From: an uncultured Lachnospiraceae bacterium
GTDB taxonomy: Bacteria > Bacillota > Clostridia > Lachnospirales > Lachnospiraceae
Assembly (NCBI GenBank): GCA_947623805.1
Contig: CANQHZ010000034.1
Location: forward strand, 1 to 35,077
Length of the DNA: 35,077 nt
Reading direction: 5' to 3'
Made by a program: the position numbers and the translations under genes. A model generated the notes under the pieces. It was not told where the DNA came from. It did not search any database and was given only the letters and a program-made list of their open reading frames with translations. This document shows, piece after piece, positions 15,916 through 23,368 of this stretch. Each line of letters starts with the position of its first letter. The first letter of the stretch is position 1.

Positions 15916-16251
15916 ATGGCTGAAACAATCATCACAATCACGATACTACTTATCAGTTCCCTACCCCTGATAATAATCGGCATCTCCCAATACAAAAGCA
16001 AAAAGCCTGTCGGCTTCTGGTCGGGGCAGAAACCGCCCGAAGCCGACAGAATACGCGATATTGCGGCATATAATAAAAAGCATGGCATAATGTGGATTTT
16101 ATTCGGGCTTGGCATACCTGTCTCATTTTTTGCCGGAATGCCTTTGGGGGAAGAATGGTCGTGTATTTTTATGATAATAGAGTGCGTCGGCGGCATTATC
16201 GGCATGATGATTTATCATGCACACTTGGATAAAGTATACCTGATTAAATAA
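15916..16251 (+). CDS. Small SdpI-like membrane protein
   Basis: 111-residue protein with three predicted membrane helices (about 5-24, 58-78, 83-102). Between the first two is SKKPVGFWSGQKPPEADRIRD, a motif of SdpI/DUF3784-like small membrane proteins often found beside PadR-HAAS genes. SdpI itself is the immunity protein against the SdpC toxin in Bacillus; that role is not shown here. GAAAGG lies about 12 nt before the ATG. It lies behind the large terminator and its promoter is not obvious. A fragment of its 3' end is repeated near 17587-17645. Confidence 0.75.
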   Translation: MAETIITITILLISSLPLIIIGISQYKSKKPVGFWSGQKPPEADRIRDIAAYNKKHGIMWILFGLGIPVSFFAGMPLGEEWSCIFMIIECVGGIIGMMIYHAHLDKVYLIK

Positions 16252-16317
16252 CAATGTCAATTCATAATATTTTTGCGGATATCCACAACATATAATTTTT
16301 TGTCAGCCTCCTCAAAT

Positions 16318-17004
16318 CTATGTATGTATTTGGGGCTGTATATCAACTACAATCCCTTTATGATCTGACAAACTCTTGTCATAATTCCACTCATTAATCA
16401 TTGCTACTGTCAGCCCGCTACCCTGCATAAAACCGTCTGAGATTGCTATGTGATCTATACACTCTAATCTATTGCGTGTAATAAGAAAAATATTGTTATC
16501 GCAAAAACACTTATTAACCATTTCCCTTCCAAATTTCGTATAATAATAATTGTCACTGAATGACATATTGTAATCACCTATCACGCAAATTCTATGCCCA
16601 GCGTCAGAAAATTTTTTTATATCTGCCATCTGCTTTTCCAAATCAGCCTTAAAAGACTTTTCCCTATTTCCAAAAATTCCCATAATAGTCGCATATATCA
16701 AAAGATTGCCATATTCTGTTTGAAGTTCCACGCAAATAGCCGTATACTTGTCATATGTTGCATATTCCTTCACGCAATTATATTTTGTATATATTGAAAC
16801 GCGATTTTCAGCAGCTTTATAATAATCAGGTTTCAGATATTTAAGTAAGGGAGTTTTATAACAATATGGATAATCAGGTTTTAAACGCTCATCTGTTTCT
16901 GTAAGCACTAAAATATCCGCTGCCACCTTCTCAATTTCCGCCAGCATCTTCTCCCTATCCTTATTATGCTTTAAGCGTTCTACATTCCATGTTGCTATTC
17001 GCAT
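16318..17004 (-). CDS. Endonuclease/exonuclease/phosphatase (EEP) fold hydrolase
   Basis: 228-residue protein with the complete EEP active site: Asn7 (TWNVE), Glu36 (LTETDE), Asp144-Asn146 (GDYN), Asp184-His185 (IDHIA) and Asp214-His215 (SDHKG). No signal peptide. Members of this fold cut DNA, RNA or phosphoesters; an exonuclease III-like or nuclease role is possible, but substrate cannot be assigned. The gene stands alone on the minus strand between the intact and decayed copies of the HAAS-SdpI segment. Confidence 0.87.
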   Translation of the reverse strand: MRIATWNVERLKHNKDREKMLAEIEKVAADILVLTETDERLKPDYPYCYKTPLLKYLKPDYYKAAENRVSIYTKYNCVKEYATYDKYTAICVELQTEYGNLLIYATIMGIFGNREKSFKADLEKQMADIKKFSDAGHRICVIGDYNMSFSDNYYYTKFGREMVNKCFCDNNIFLITRNRLECIDHIAISDGFMQGSGLTVAMINEWNYDKSLSDHKGIVVDIQPQIHT

Positions 17005-17171
17005 TTATTCTCCCTTACAGCATTTTCAATTGTATTTTTACATATAATATCAGTTTATCAAAACTTTATCAAGTTTATTTGCGGCTATTGTTGATTTGAT
17101 ACCGCATTTGCTGAATACAAAACATTAAAATACCCACTAAGCATCTTTATAATTTCTTTCGTTATTAAAGA

Positions 17172-17443
17172 AAAATCGGATATCAGCGCGCAGATGTCAT
17201 AGGGGCGCAAGCTTGACGATATTATGCGGCAGATGGGCGCCACTTCTGAGATTGCCGAAGGCTTCAATGAAAATCTTTCCGACGACGAGCGGAAAAAATA
17301 CAGACGCGCAAGACGCATCATAATATTTGTCCCGATTTTGCTATTATCATAATACTGATTTCGTCGTTTATGAAAATATCACAGTCACATACCACCTATC
17401 ATTTGATAAAGATATGAAACTGTCTGGACTATATATGCGTTAA
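17172..17443 (+). pseudogene. Decayed copy of the HAAS membrane protein gene
   Basis: 17172-17357 matches 15161-15350 of the intact HAAS gene at roughly 90 percent; 17362-17443 matches 15645-15726 with one or two differences. About 290 bp between them are deleted. The copy lacks the 5' end and has an in-frame TAG where the intact gene has CAG (near 17199). It cannot make the protein. Confidence 0.87.
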
Positions 17444-17486
17444 GAACAATCAACAGACGTTCGCAAAACTCAATTCGACAACATAG

Positions 17487-17567
17487 AATTTAGGCAAAAT
17501 ATATAAAATAAGCGGCGTCTTGCAGCTTGCTGCACCTAGCCGCTTTTTTATATATTTTGACTAAATT
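17487..17567 (+). terminator. Second copy of the large terminator hairpin
   Basis: Same sequence as the hairpin at 15770-15850, including the GCGGC stem and TTTTTTATA. It is part of the duplicated block; no intact gene precedes it. Confidence 0.8.
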
Positions 17568-17586
17568 CGGACGGCTGAGAACACAT

Positions 17587-17645
17587 TCGGCATGATGATT
17601 TATCATACATACACACCTAGACAAAATATATCTAATCAAATAAAT
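17587..17645 (+). pseudogene. 3' fragment of a duplicated SdpI-like gene
   Basis: CGGCATGATGATTTATCAT and the following approximately 40 bp correspond to the last 17 codons of the intact SdpI-like gene (about 16199-16251), with several substitutions. The rest of the gene copy is deleted. Confidence 0.75.
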
Positions 17646-17656
17646 AATATCCACCA

Positions 17657-18472
17657 CTACACACGCACTGAAACCGTTGCCTCACTCTCCTCCTCTACCG
17701 GCTTACCATCACTTGTATACATTTTAGGCATGGATTTTTCTGTCAATTTCTCTATCGCAATGTTTTCCTCGCTTTGTACACTCACATCATTCCCGTCTTC
17801 TTCACCTTTTGCATTCTTGCCATTCTTTGCGTCTTCCGTGCCCTTTGCATCTTCGTCTGTCCTTGCATCTGACGCCACCTCCGAGCTACTCTCTGCACCG
17901 TGATTATTCTTCAATTCCTCAATCGCTTTATTTGCCTCGCCCAAACTCTGCGCCTGCGCGTTCTCGGCATTTTGTGCGGTCTGCTCAAGCTCCGCGATTT
18001 CCTGCTGCTTGGCGGCAATCACTTTATCGCCCTTCGTCATCTTCAATTCCGACTTTAATATGTTAGCCTTGTTTGTGGCCTCCGTTGCCACATTGTCCTG
18101 TATTTTCGCCTGCTTAAGCGAACTGTCCGCCGCAAGCATTGCGCGCGTCGTCTGTTCTCCTGCTTTTGCCGCCGCCTGCTCATCACTTTGCTTTGGCTTT
18201 GCCGCCTCCGCCTTTTCCTGCTGCTTTTCTTTCCTAACCTCAAGCTGATGCTGCCTTAACTGATTATTCAAATCATTAATCTGCTGCTGAATTTCCTTGC
18301 GCTTTTCCATCTTCTGCTCCATCGGCATTTCCTTGTCTTGTGCCAGCGCCTGCAGCTGTTTTTGAGCACGCATTATCTGCTCTTTGATACTCTTGCTCAG
18401 CGCATCCTCCGCCGCTGCCGCTTTTACCGGACTTGACTGTACTCCCGAACTGTTTACTGCATTTACATTCAT
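17657..18472 (-). CDS. Coiled-coil FlxA-like protein, probable LytTR-regulated target
   Basis: 271 residues from the ATG at 18472, which has GGAGG 5 nt upstream; an open frame continues 26 codons further without a ribosome binding site. No signal peptide or membrane helix. Residues about 25-95 are a long Lys/Glu/Gln-rich heptad region with the FlxA-like pattern (KEQIMRAQKQLQ, QQINDLNNQL). More coiled coil follows to about 195, then an acidic, low-complexity tail rich in Asp, Glu, Asn and Lys. Function unknown; FlxA-like proteins in Clostridia have been annotated by domain only. A paired LytTR-type site and a matching -10 lie upstream, so it probably responds to the neighbouring two-component system. 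Confidence 0.8.
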   Translation of the reverse strand: MNVNAVNSSGVQSSPVKAAAAEDALSKSIKEQIMRAQKQLQALAQDKEMPMEQKMEKRKEIQQQINDLNNQLRQHQLEVRKEKQQEKAEAAKPKQSDEQAAAKAGEQTTRAMLAADSSLKQAKIQDNVATEATNKANILKSELKMTKGDKVIAAKQQEIAELEQTAQNAENAQAQSLGEANKAIEELKNNHGAESSSEVASDARTDEDAKGTEDAKNGKNAKGEEDGNDVSVQSEENIAIEKLTEKSMPKMYTSDGKPVEEESEATVSVRV

Positions 18473-18575
18473 TTTTACCTCCGTTCCGCGCCGCCTTATT
18501 TTACATAAATCCGTATAAATAAAACAAAACGCAACACAAATTTTAGGCAATATATTTTATTGATACCTGTCAATT

Positions 18576-18641
18576 TTTATATCGGATTTTTCCTACGCTA
18601 AATGAGTAAAATGTTGTGAACGAGCCATTTTTTGTTGTGAA
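18576..18641 (-). promoter_or_regulatory. Paired LytTR-type operator and promoter of the coiled-coil gene
   Basis: TTCACAACA (minus strand) occurs at 18633-18641 and 18612-18620, exactly 21 bp apart, i.e. on the same face of the helix. A CGATATAAA with TATAAA at 18576-18581 follows 27 bp after the inner repeat. The layout copies that before the response-regulator gene. Direct 9-bp repeats in 21-22-bp register are the known binding pattern of AgrA/ComE-type LytTR regulators. Confidence 0.75.
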
Positions 18642-18688
18642 GTGATTTCGCCCGCGCAATGATAACATGAATAACATGCCCCAAGCGA

Positions 18689-19687
18689 TTACCGCATCAT
18701 CAGCATGACACAAAGAGTAAACTCTCCGCTTTTTGCAGAAATGTCGATATCTCCGAAATATTTCTGCGCCGTCCGCCTTATATTCTCAAGCCCATAACCG
18801 TGACGGTTTTTGTCCGCCTTGATTGTCTTTGGAAGTCCTGTACATTCATCGTATGAAAGGCTCCCTTTAAAATTGTTTTTTATCTCAAGCATATATGCAT
18901 TTTCCCTGCAGCGCGAGCTGATTTCGATATACGGATTGGCGCAGACTGACGCCGCCTCCATAGCATTTGCCAGCGCGTTATTTAAGATTATGCTCAGGTC
19001 GAAAGCATCTATATTATCCGGATAATGAAAGTCGCACATAAATTCAATTCCTTTTTCCTTTGCCTGCTTTAAACCTTGTGTCAGTATCACGTCAGTGACA
19101 GGATTGCCGCTCTTGATTTCTGCAAACGAACTTTCAAAGCTGCGTTTTAGCCTTTCAAGATAGCTCTGCGCCTCATCATATTCCTTTCTTTCACAAAGGC
19201 ACTCCAATGTCATTATATGGTTGCCTATGTCGTGCCTCATTGCCCGCATATCACAATAAAGTCCCTCCACTTCACTTATGCGGCGTTTCATATTTTCCAT
19301 CTGCTCGGCATTGCGTTCATTTGCAAGCACTTTTTCCTGCGCACACTTAATCTGACGATACATCATAATTATAGCGGGTATTGCGGCAAACATAAGCACA
19401 TAGTATATGAAAAACGCAAAATTATGACCCGCATATAAGTCAAACACATCTTTAGTCACACTGTCTTCAATATACTTATGCTCATAAAACTTTTTTACAT
19501 TGTAGCTTAGCGCCATTGACACCAAAGGTATTGAAAGCATTGTAAATTCCGCCGCTGTAAGGTCTTCATCGCCGCAAACATACACCCGCCTTATAAGCCA
19601 CACGGTCAAAAACATAAATGCAAAATCTATAGGCAAATCCAAAATGACCTCACAAACAAAAATCCTAAAACTGTCATATTTGTGTCA
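18689..19687 (-). pseudogene. GHKL sensor histidine kinase, C-terminal portion (frameshifted from 19674-20084)
   Basis: This frame is open from about 19684 and carries the last membrane helices and the kinase core. Key parts are the phospho-acceptor H box RHDIGNHIMTLECL, the N box ILNNALANAMEAA and the G box GYGLENIRR, all typical of AgrC-like GHKL kinases that pair with LytTR regulators. Only a TTG at 19642 could serve as a start, and it has no ribosome binding site and would cut into a membrane helix. Reading back from it gives KYDSFRIFVCEVILDLPI, which joins smoothly to the end of the upstream frame. The gene is best read as one kinase of about 464 residues broken by a one-base shift, or a sequencing error. 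Confidence 0.85.
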
Positions 19688-20084
19688 TAACGCCGTTTCC
19701 TACTATCGTTTTCGTCAAAAGCCTGTCCATAAATTCCCACACGTTTAAAGGCACGGCAAGCGCCAGCCATCGCACGGAAAAAAATATACATGCAAGAAAC
19801 ATTTTTTGAAAAGGCTTGACCTTGCCGCTTTTAAAGTCAAGCAGCAGCATCACTGCAAATCCCGCCGCAACTCCGATAAAATACGCAATGAAATTGGAAA
19901 TATAATATGGTATATATTTAAGAAAAATCATTGTAATTGCATACGCCGCACCGACCGCCCAGAGCCGTCTTTTATTGTTCATATAAGGTTTTACAAGATA
20001 ACAATAGCAATACGCTACCACCAAATTCTGCAAAATAAGGTCTATCTTCAGCACTATTTCATAATATAAGTCAAGCTCGCCCAT
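19674..20084 (-). pseudogene. GHKL sensor histidine kinase, N-terminal membrane portion
   Basis: 136 residues with about four membrane helices, ending NGVMTQI at a TGA (19674-19676). AAGGAG lies about 8 nt before the ATG. It starts 52 bp after the response-regulator stop, in one operon with it. Alone it would be a sensor membrane domain without a kinase. The two open frames overlap only within about 19677-19687, which confines the shift to about a dozen bases. Confidence 0.85.
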
Positions 20085-20136
20085 AACATTCTCCTTCCCT
20101 TTGCAATTCCACTCCGCGAAAGCTCAAATGCAGTCT

Positions 20137-20883
20137 CTATCTCCCATTATATTTCTGATTGTATTTCAAATACGCCTTTACAAACAACGGATAATTCTTC
20201 TTTGCCATAATCACAATCTCTTTCCCAATCCATATGTTAGTGATATTATATTTCTTCACATATTTCAGATTTATCAAATATGCCCTATGCGGTCTGAAAA
20301 AATCACCGCACGCGATGTTGTCAAGCATTTTTTCAAGCTCCGACATTCTCCCGTAATACTCTACATCTCCGTCTGCTTTGTGTATAAGGATTTTCCTGTC
20401 AAAAATCTCGGCGTATATGATATCGTCCGTCTGTATTTTTATATGAGCATGACCTGACTTTACCGTTATATATTTTAGTGGCGATTTTTCTGACACTTCT
20501 GTCATTTTTGATGGCATGGCACTGCGCTCATTGCATTTCTCTACCGCACTTTGCAGCACTTGTATAAACCTATTCTCATCAAAAGGCTTTACCAGATAAT
20601 TAAACGCTGCTACGTCAAATGCCTCGAATACATATTCCTCCAAGGCTGTAATAAAGACTATGACAGCCCTGCTTTTGCGTCTTCTAAGCTCACGCGCCGT
20701 TTCCATGCCGTTTTTGCCGTCCATTTGTATGTCGAGAAATAAAATATCCATATGTCCATCAGCCAAAAGCAGCTCACTGCCCGACGCGTAAAGAATAACC
20801 TCTGCTGCGGGATACTCTTTTTGCACCAGCTCTGCAAGATGCTGCGCTGTTTTTCTTTCATCATCACATATCGCTATCCTCAT
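20137..20883 (-). CDS. LytTR-family response regulator (AgrA-like)
   Basis: 248 residues from the ATG at 20883, with GGAAGGA about 11 nt upstream; a TTG two codons earlier is less likely. Receiver domain 1-120 with Asp7-Asp8, phospho-acceptor Asp51 (LFLDIQMDG), Thr79 and Lys99 (YLVKPFD). The LytTR DNA-binding domain at about 140-245 includes ITVKSGHAHIKI, the IIYAEIFDRKI strand and FFRPHRAYLINLKYV. It probably activates its own operon and the coiled-coil gene through the paired TTCACAACA repeats. No AgrB or AgrD gene is nearby, so the signal is not an obvious autoinducing peptide. Confidence 0.92.
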   Translation of the reverse strand: MRIAICDDERKTAQHLAELVQKEYPAAEVILYASGSELLLADGHMDILFLDIQMDGKNGMETARELRRRKSRAVIVFITALEEYVFEAFDVAAFNYLVKPFDENRFIQVLQSAVEKCNERSAMPSKMTEVSEKSPLKYITVKSGHAHIKIQTDDIIYAEIFDRKILIHKADGDVEYYGRMSELEKMLDNIACGDFFRPHRAYLINLKYVKKYNITNIWIGKEIVIMAKKNYPLFVKAYLKYNQKYNGR

Positions 20884-20940
20884 TACCAACTTTCCTTCCG
20901 CTTTTGCATTGTTTCGTCAAGGCACCCATACATTTTTATA

Positions 20941-21007
20941 ATTATATCGTACTACTGCCATTTAAGCATTATCCAAATGTTGTGAAATGACATTTTTTTG
21001 TTGTGAA
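20941..21007 (-). promoter_or_regulatory. Paired LytTR-type operator and promoter of the response-regulator operon
   Basis: TTCACAACA (minus strand) at 20999-21007 and 20978-20986, 21 bp apart. CGATATAAT with TATAAT at 20941-20946 follows 28 bp after the inner repeat. There is no good -35, which fits a promoter that needs an activator. Both half-sites are identical to those at 18612-18641, and the T/A-rich spacer of this pair also resembles that one. The predicted leader is about 50 nt. Confidence 0.78.
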
Positions 21008-21115
21008 ATAATCAAAACCGTATTATTCCCATAGCCACCTGATAACCATCTTTTAATTTCTTCCTGTTTTGGGTTGAAATTAGGGGGCTAAAGTGTTATT
21101 ATTTTAACAAATGAT

Positions 21116-21121
21116 TATAAT
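21116..21121 (+). promoter_or_regulatory. Probable -10 box of the ptb-buk operon
   Basis: TATAAT 30 bp upstream of the ptb ATG; the -35 position (GTGTTA at 21093-21098) is weak. The GGAGG at 21135-21139 lies 6 nt before the start codon. Confidence 0.45.
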
Positions 21122-21145
21122 GTAAAATATATACGGAGGTTTTCT

Positions 21146-22057
21146 ATGAGCAAAGGATTTGATGATTTACTTAAAAGAGTTTCCGAGTGCAGCCGCAAAA
21201 AAGTAGCTGTCGCTGTCGCCGAGGACGAGCCTGTCCTTGAGGCTATAAAGGCGGCAAAAGAACAGGGTATCGCGGACGCTATTTTAGTCGGAGACGAGGC
21301 AAAAATTAAGGAAGTTGCCGACAAACTGAATATGGATTTGTCAGGTTACGAGGTTATCAATGAGCCTGACCACATTCAGGCGTCGCTCAAAGCGGTAAGC
21401 CTTGTACATAACGGACAGGCTGATATGTACATGAAAGGACTTATCGACACAAAGAGTTTCTTAAAGAGTGTACTTGACAAGGAGGTCGGACTTCGCACGG
21501 GCAAACCGCTCTCGCATGTCGCTGTTTTTGAGGTTAAGGGCGTTGACCATCTGCTGTTTTTGACAGACGTGGCATTTATGACTTACCCCACTCTCGAGGA
21601 CAAGAAAGCGATTATCGAAAATACTGTCTCTGTCTGCCACGCGTGCGGTATCCCTAATCCCAAGGTCGCACCTATCGCGGCTGTCGAGGTTGTCAATCCC
21701 AAGATGCCGTGCACTGTTGAAGCCGAAGCGCTCACCAAGATGAATGAGGACGGCGAAATTACAGGCTGTATAGTTGACGGACCGCTTTCTATGGATATGG
21801 CTATCGACAAAGAGGCTGCTGCGCACAAGGGCGGCACGGGAAGAAAAATCGCGGGCGATGCCGATGTACTTCTTTTCCCCGATATCCACGCGGGCAATCT
21901 TGTTTACAAGACACTCACACACCTTTGCGAAGTAAAGAACGGCTGCATATTGACCGGCACTGCCGCACCTGTCATTCTGACTTCGCGCTCGGATACATTT
22001 GAGACCAAAATGAACTCAATTGCGCTTGCCGCAGTTGTGGCCGAAGCAAAAAACTAA
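21146..22057 (+). CDS. ptb: Phosphate butyryltransferase
   Basis: 303-residue protein of the phosphate acetyl/butyryltransferase family, full length. It converts butyryl-CoA and phosphate to butyryl phosphate and CoA in the cytoplasm. Family features include VAVAEDEPVLEAIKAAKEQG near the start, the YMKGLIDTKSFLKSVLD segment and the C-terminal GPLSMDMAIDKEAAAHKG with LFPDIHAGN. The start has GGAGG 6 nt away. The butyrate kinase gene follows on the same strand, which distinguishes it from phosphate acetyltransferase by context. Confidence 0.95.
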   Translation: MSKGFDDLLKRVSECSRKKVAVAVAEDEPVLEAIKAAKEQGIADAILVGDEAKIKEVADKLNMDLSGYEVINEPDHIQASLKAVSLVHNGQADMYMKGLIDTKSFLKSVLDKEVGLRTGKPLSHVAVFEVKGVDHLLFLTDVAFMTYPTLEDKKAIIENTVSVCHACGIPNPKVAPIAAVEVVNPKMPCTVEAEALTKMNEDGEITGCIVDGPLSMDMAIDKEAAAHKGGTGRKIAGDADVLLFPDIHAGNLVYKTLTHLCEVKNGCILTGTAAPVILTSRSDTFETKMNSIALAAVVAEAKN

Positions 22058-22110
22058 GCAGCTATAAGGACACAAAAGACGTGTTCTAAGACCTGCTAAG
22101 TTTTTGAAAG

Positions 22111-22133
22111 AACGCCAAGGGGGCGGCGTTTTT
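22111..22133 (+). promoter_or_regulatory. Intergenic hairpin between ptb and buk
   Basis: AACGCC (22111-22116) pairs with GGCGTT (22125-22130), followed by only three or four T. It could weaken read-through or protect the ptb mRNA end; it is too weak to call a full terminator. Confidence 0.4.
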
Positions 22134-22181
22134 CCCATTTAATTTACTAATTTTAAAATAAAAAATAAATGGAGGATATTT

Positions 22182-23249
22182 ATGTCTGTTAAAAGTTTGA
22201 TTATTAATCCCGGTTCTACTTCTACCAAAATCGGTGTCTTTGAAGATGAGAACCTCTTGTTTGAGGAGACGCTCAGACATTCTACCGAGGAAATTTCACA
22301 ATTTGCCAATATCGTTGACCAGAAAGATTTCCGTAAAAAAATTATCACGGACCTGCTTGCGGAGAAAAATTTTGATATTAAATCGCTCAATGTTGTCGTA
22401 GGGCGCGGCGGCATGTTAAAGCCCATTTCAGGCGGCACATATCCTGTTACCGACGCGCTGCTTGAGGATTTAAAAGTCGGTGTTCAGGGACAGCATGCAT
22501 CTAATCTGGGTGGTATTCTTGCAAGGGAAATTGCAGACTCAATCGGCGTTCCGTCTTATATCGTTGACCCGGTCGTCGTTGACGAGCTTATGCCCATCGC
22601 AAGATATTCGGGCGTGCCCGAGCTTCCCCGCATCAGCGTTTTCCACGCGCTTAACCAGAAAGCTGTAGCAAAACGATACGCCAAAGAAATTGGCAAACGC
22701 TACGATGAGCTACGCCTGATAGTCGTTCACATGGGCGGCGGAGTTTCAGTCGGAGCGCATCTAAACGGCAAGGTTATAGATGTATTCAACGCGCTTGACG
22801 GCGATGGTGCTTTCTCTCCCGAGCGCGCCGGCGCTGTACCGAGCGGAGCACTCATCAAGATGTGCTTTTCAGGAAAATACACGGAAAAAGAAGTATACAG
22901 CAAGGTCGTAGGCAAGGGCGGATTTAACGCTTACCTCGGCACAAACGATATGCGCGAGGTAACAAAGCGCGCAAACGAGGGCGACGAAAAGGCAGCCGAG
23001 GTCAAGAAAGCGTTTCTTCTTCAGGTAGCAAAGGATATTGGCTCTATGGCATGTGTGCTTAACGGTAAAGTTGACCAAATCATCGTGACAGGCGGTATCG
23101 CTTACGGCGAAGATGTCGTTGCCGCTCTACGCGAATACGCAGAGTGGATTGCACCGTTTACCGTTTATCCTGGCGAAGATGAACTGCTTGCACTCGCCCA
23201 GGGAGCACTCAGAGTGCTTAACGGCGAAGAAAAGGCTATGGAATACTAA
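22182..23249 (+). CDS. buk: Butyrate kinase
   Basis: 355-residue protein, the usual length of butyrate kinases in the acetokinase/ASKHA family. It transfers phosphate from butyryl phosphate to ADP, giving butyrate and ATP. The N-terminal phosphate-binding strand is [15 protein letters not shown]; further motifs are [23 protein letters not shown] and, for adenosine, [18 protein letters not shown] lies before the ATG. It follows ptb by 124 bp containing a small hairpin and ends before a strong bidirectional terminator. Together with the etfA gene near the window end it supports butyrate fermentation. Confidence 0.96.
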   Translation: MSVKSLIINPGSTSTKIGVFEDENLLFEETLRHSTEEISQFANIVDQKDFRKKIITDLLAEKNFDIKSLNVVVGRGGMLKPISGGTYPVTDALLEDLKVGVQGQHASNLGGILAREIADSIGVPSYIVDPVVVDELMPIARYSGVPELPRISVFHALNQKAVAKRYAKEIGKRYDELRLIVVHMGGGVSVGAHLNGKVIDVFNALDGDGAFSPERAGAVPSGALIKMCFSGKYTEKEVYSKVVGKGGFNAYLGTNDMREVTKRANEGDEKAAEVKKAFLLQVAKDIGSMACVLNGKVDQIIVTGGIAYGEDVVAALREYAEWIAPFTVYPGEDELLALAQGALRVLNGEEKAMEY

Positions 23250-23255
23250 TTTTCA

Positions 23256-23322
23256 AAAAATAAGCTATATCAATAGAAAGTCAGTGAACGTGTGTTCCTT
23301 TCTATCTGATATAGCTTATTTT
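23256..23322. terminator. Bidirectional terminator between buk and the CotH-family gene
   Basis: AAAATAAGCTATATC pairs with GATATAGCTTATTTT, with an inner AGAAAG/CTTTCT stem. T-rich runs follow on both strands, serving the convergent buk and CotH-family transcripts. Confidence 0.88.
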
Positions 23323-23368
23323 ATTTACTTATCCCTTTACTATCGTATTCACTTACAAATGTGTTCAA

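Noticed and set aside
18473-21145. A complete agr-type quorum-sensing locus
   Set aside because: Regulator and kinase are AgrA/AgrC-like, but I found no AgrB-like protease or precursor peptide in the intergenic regions.
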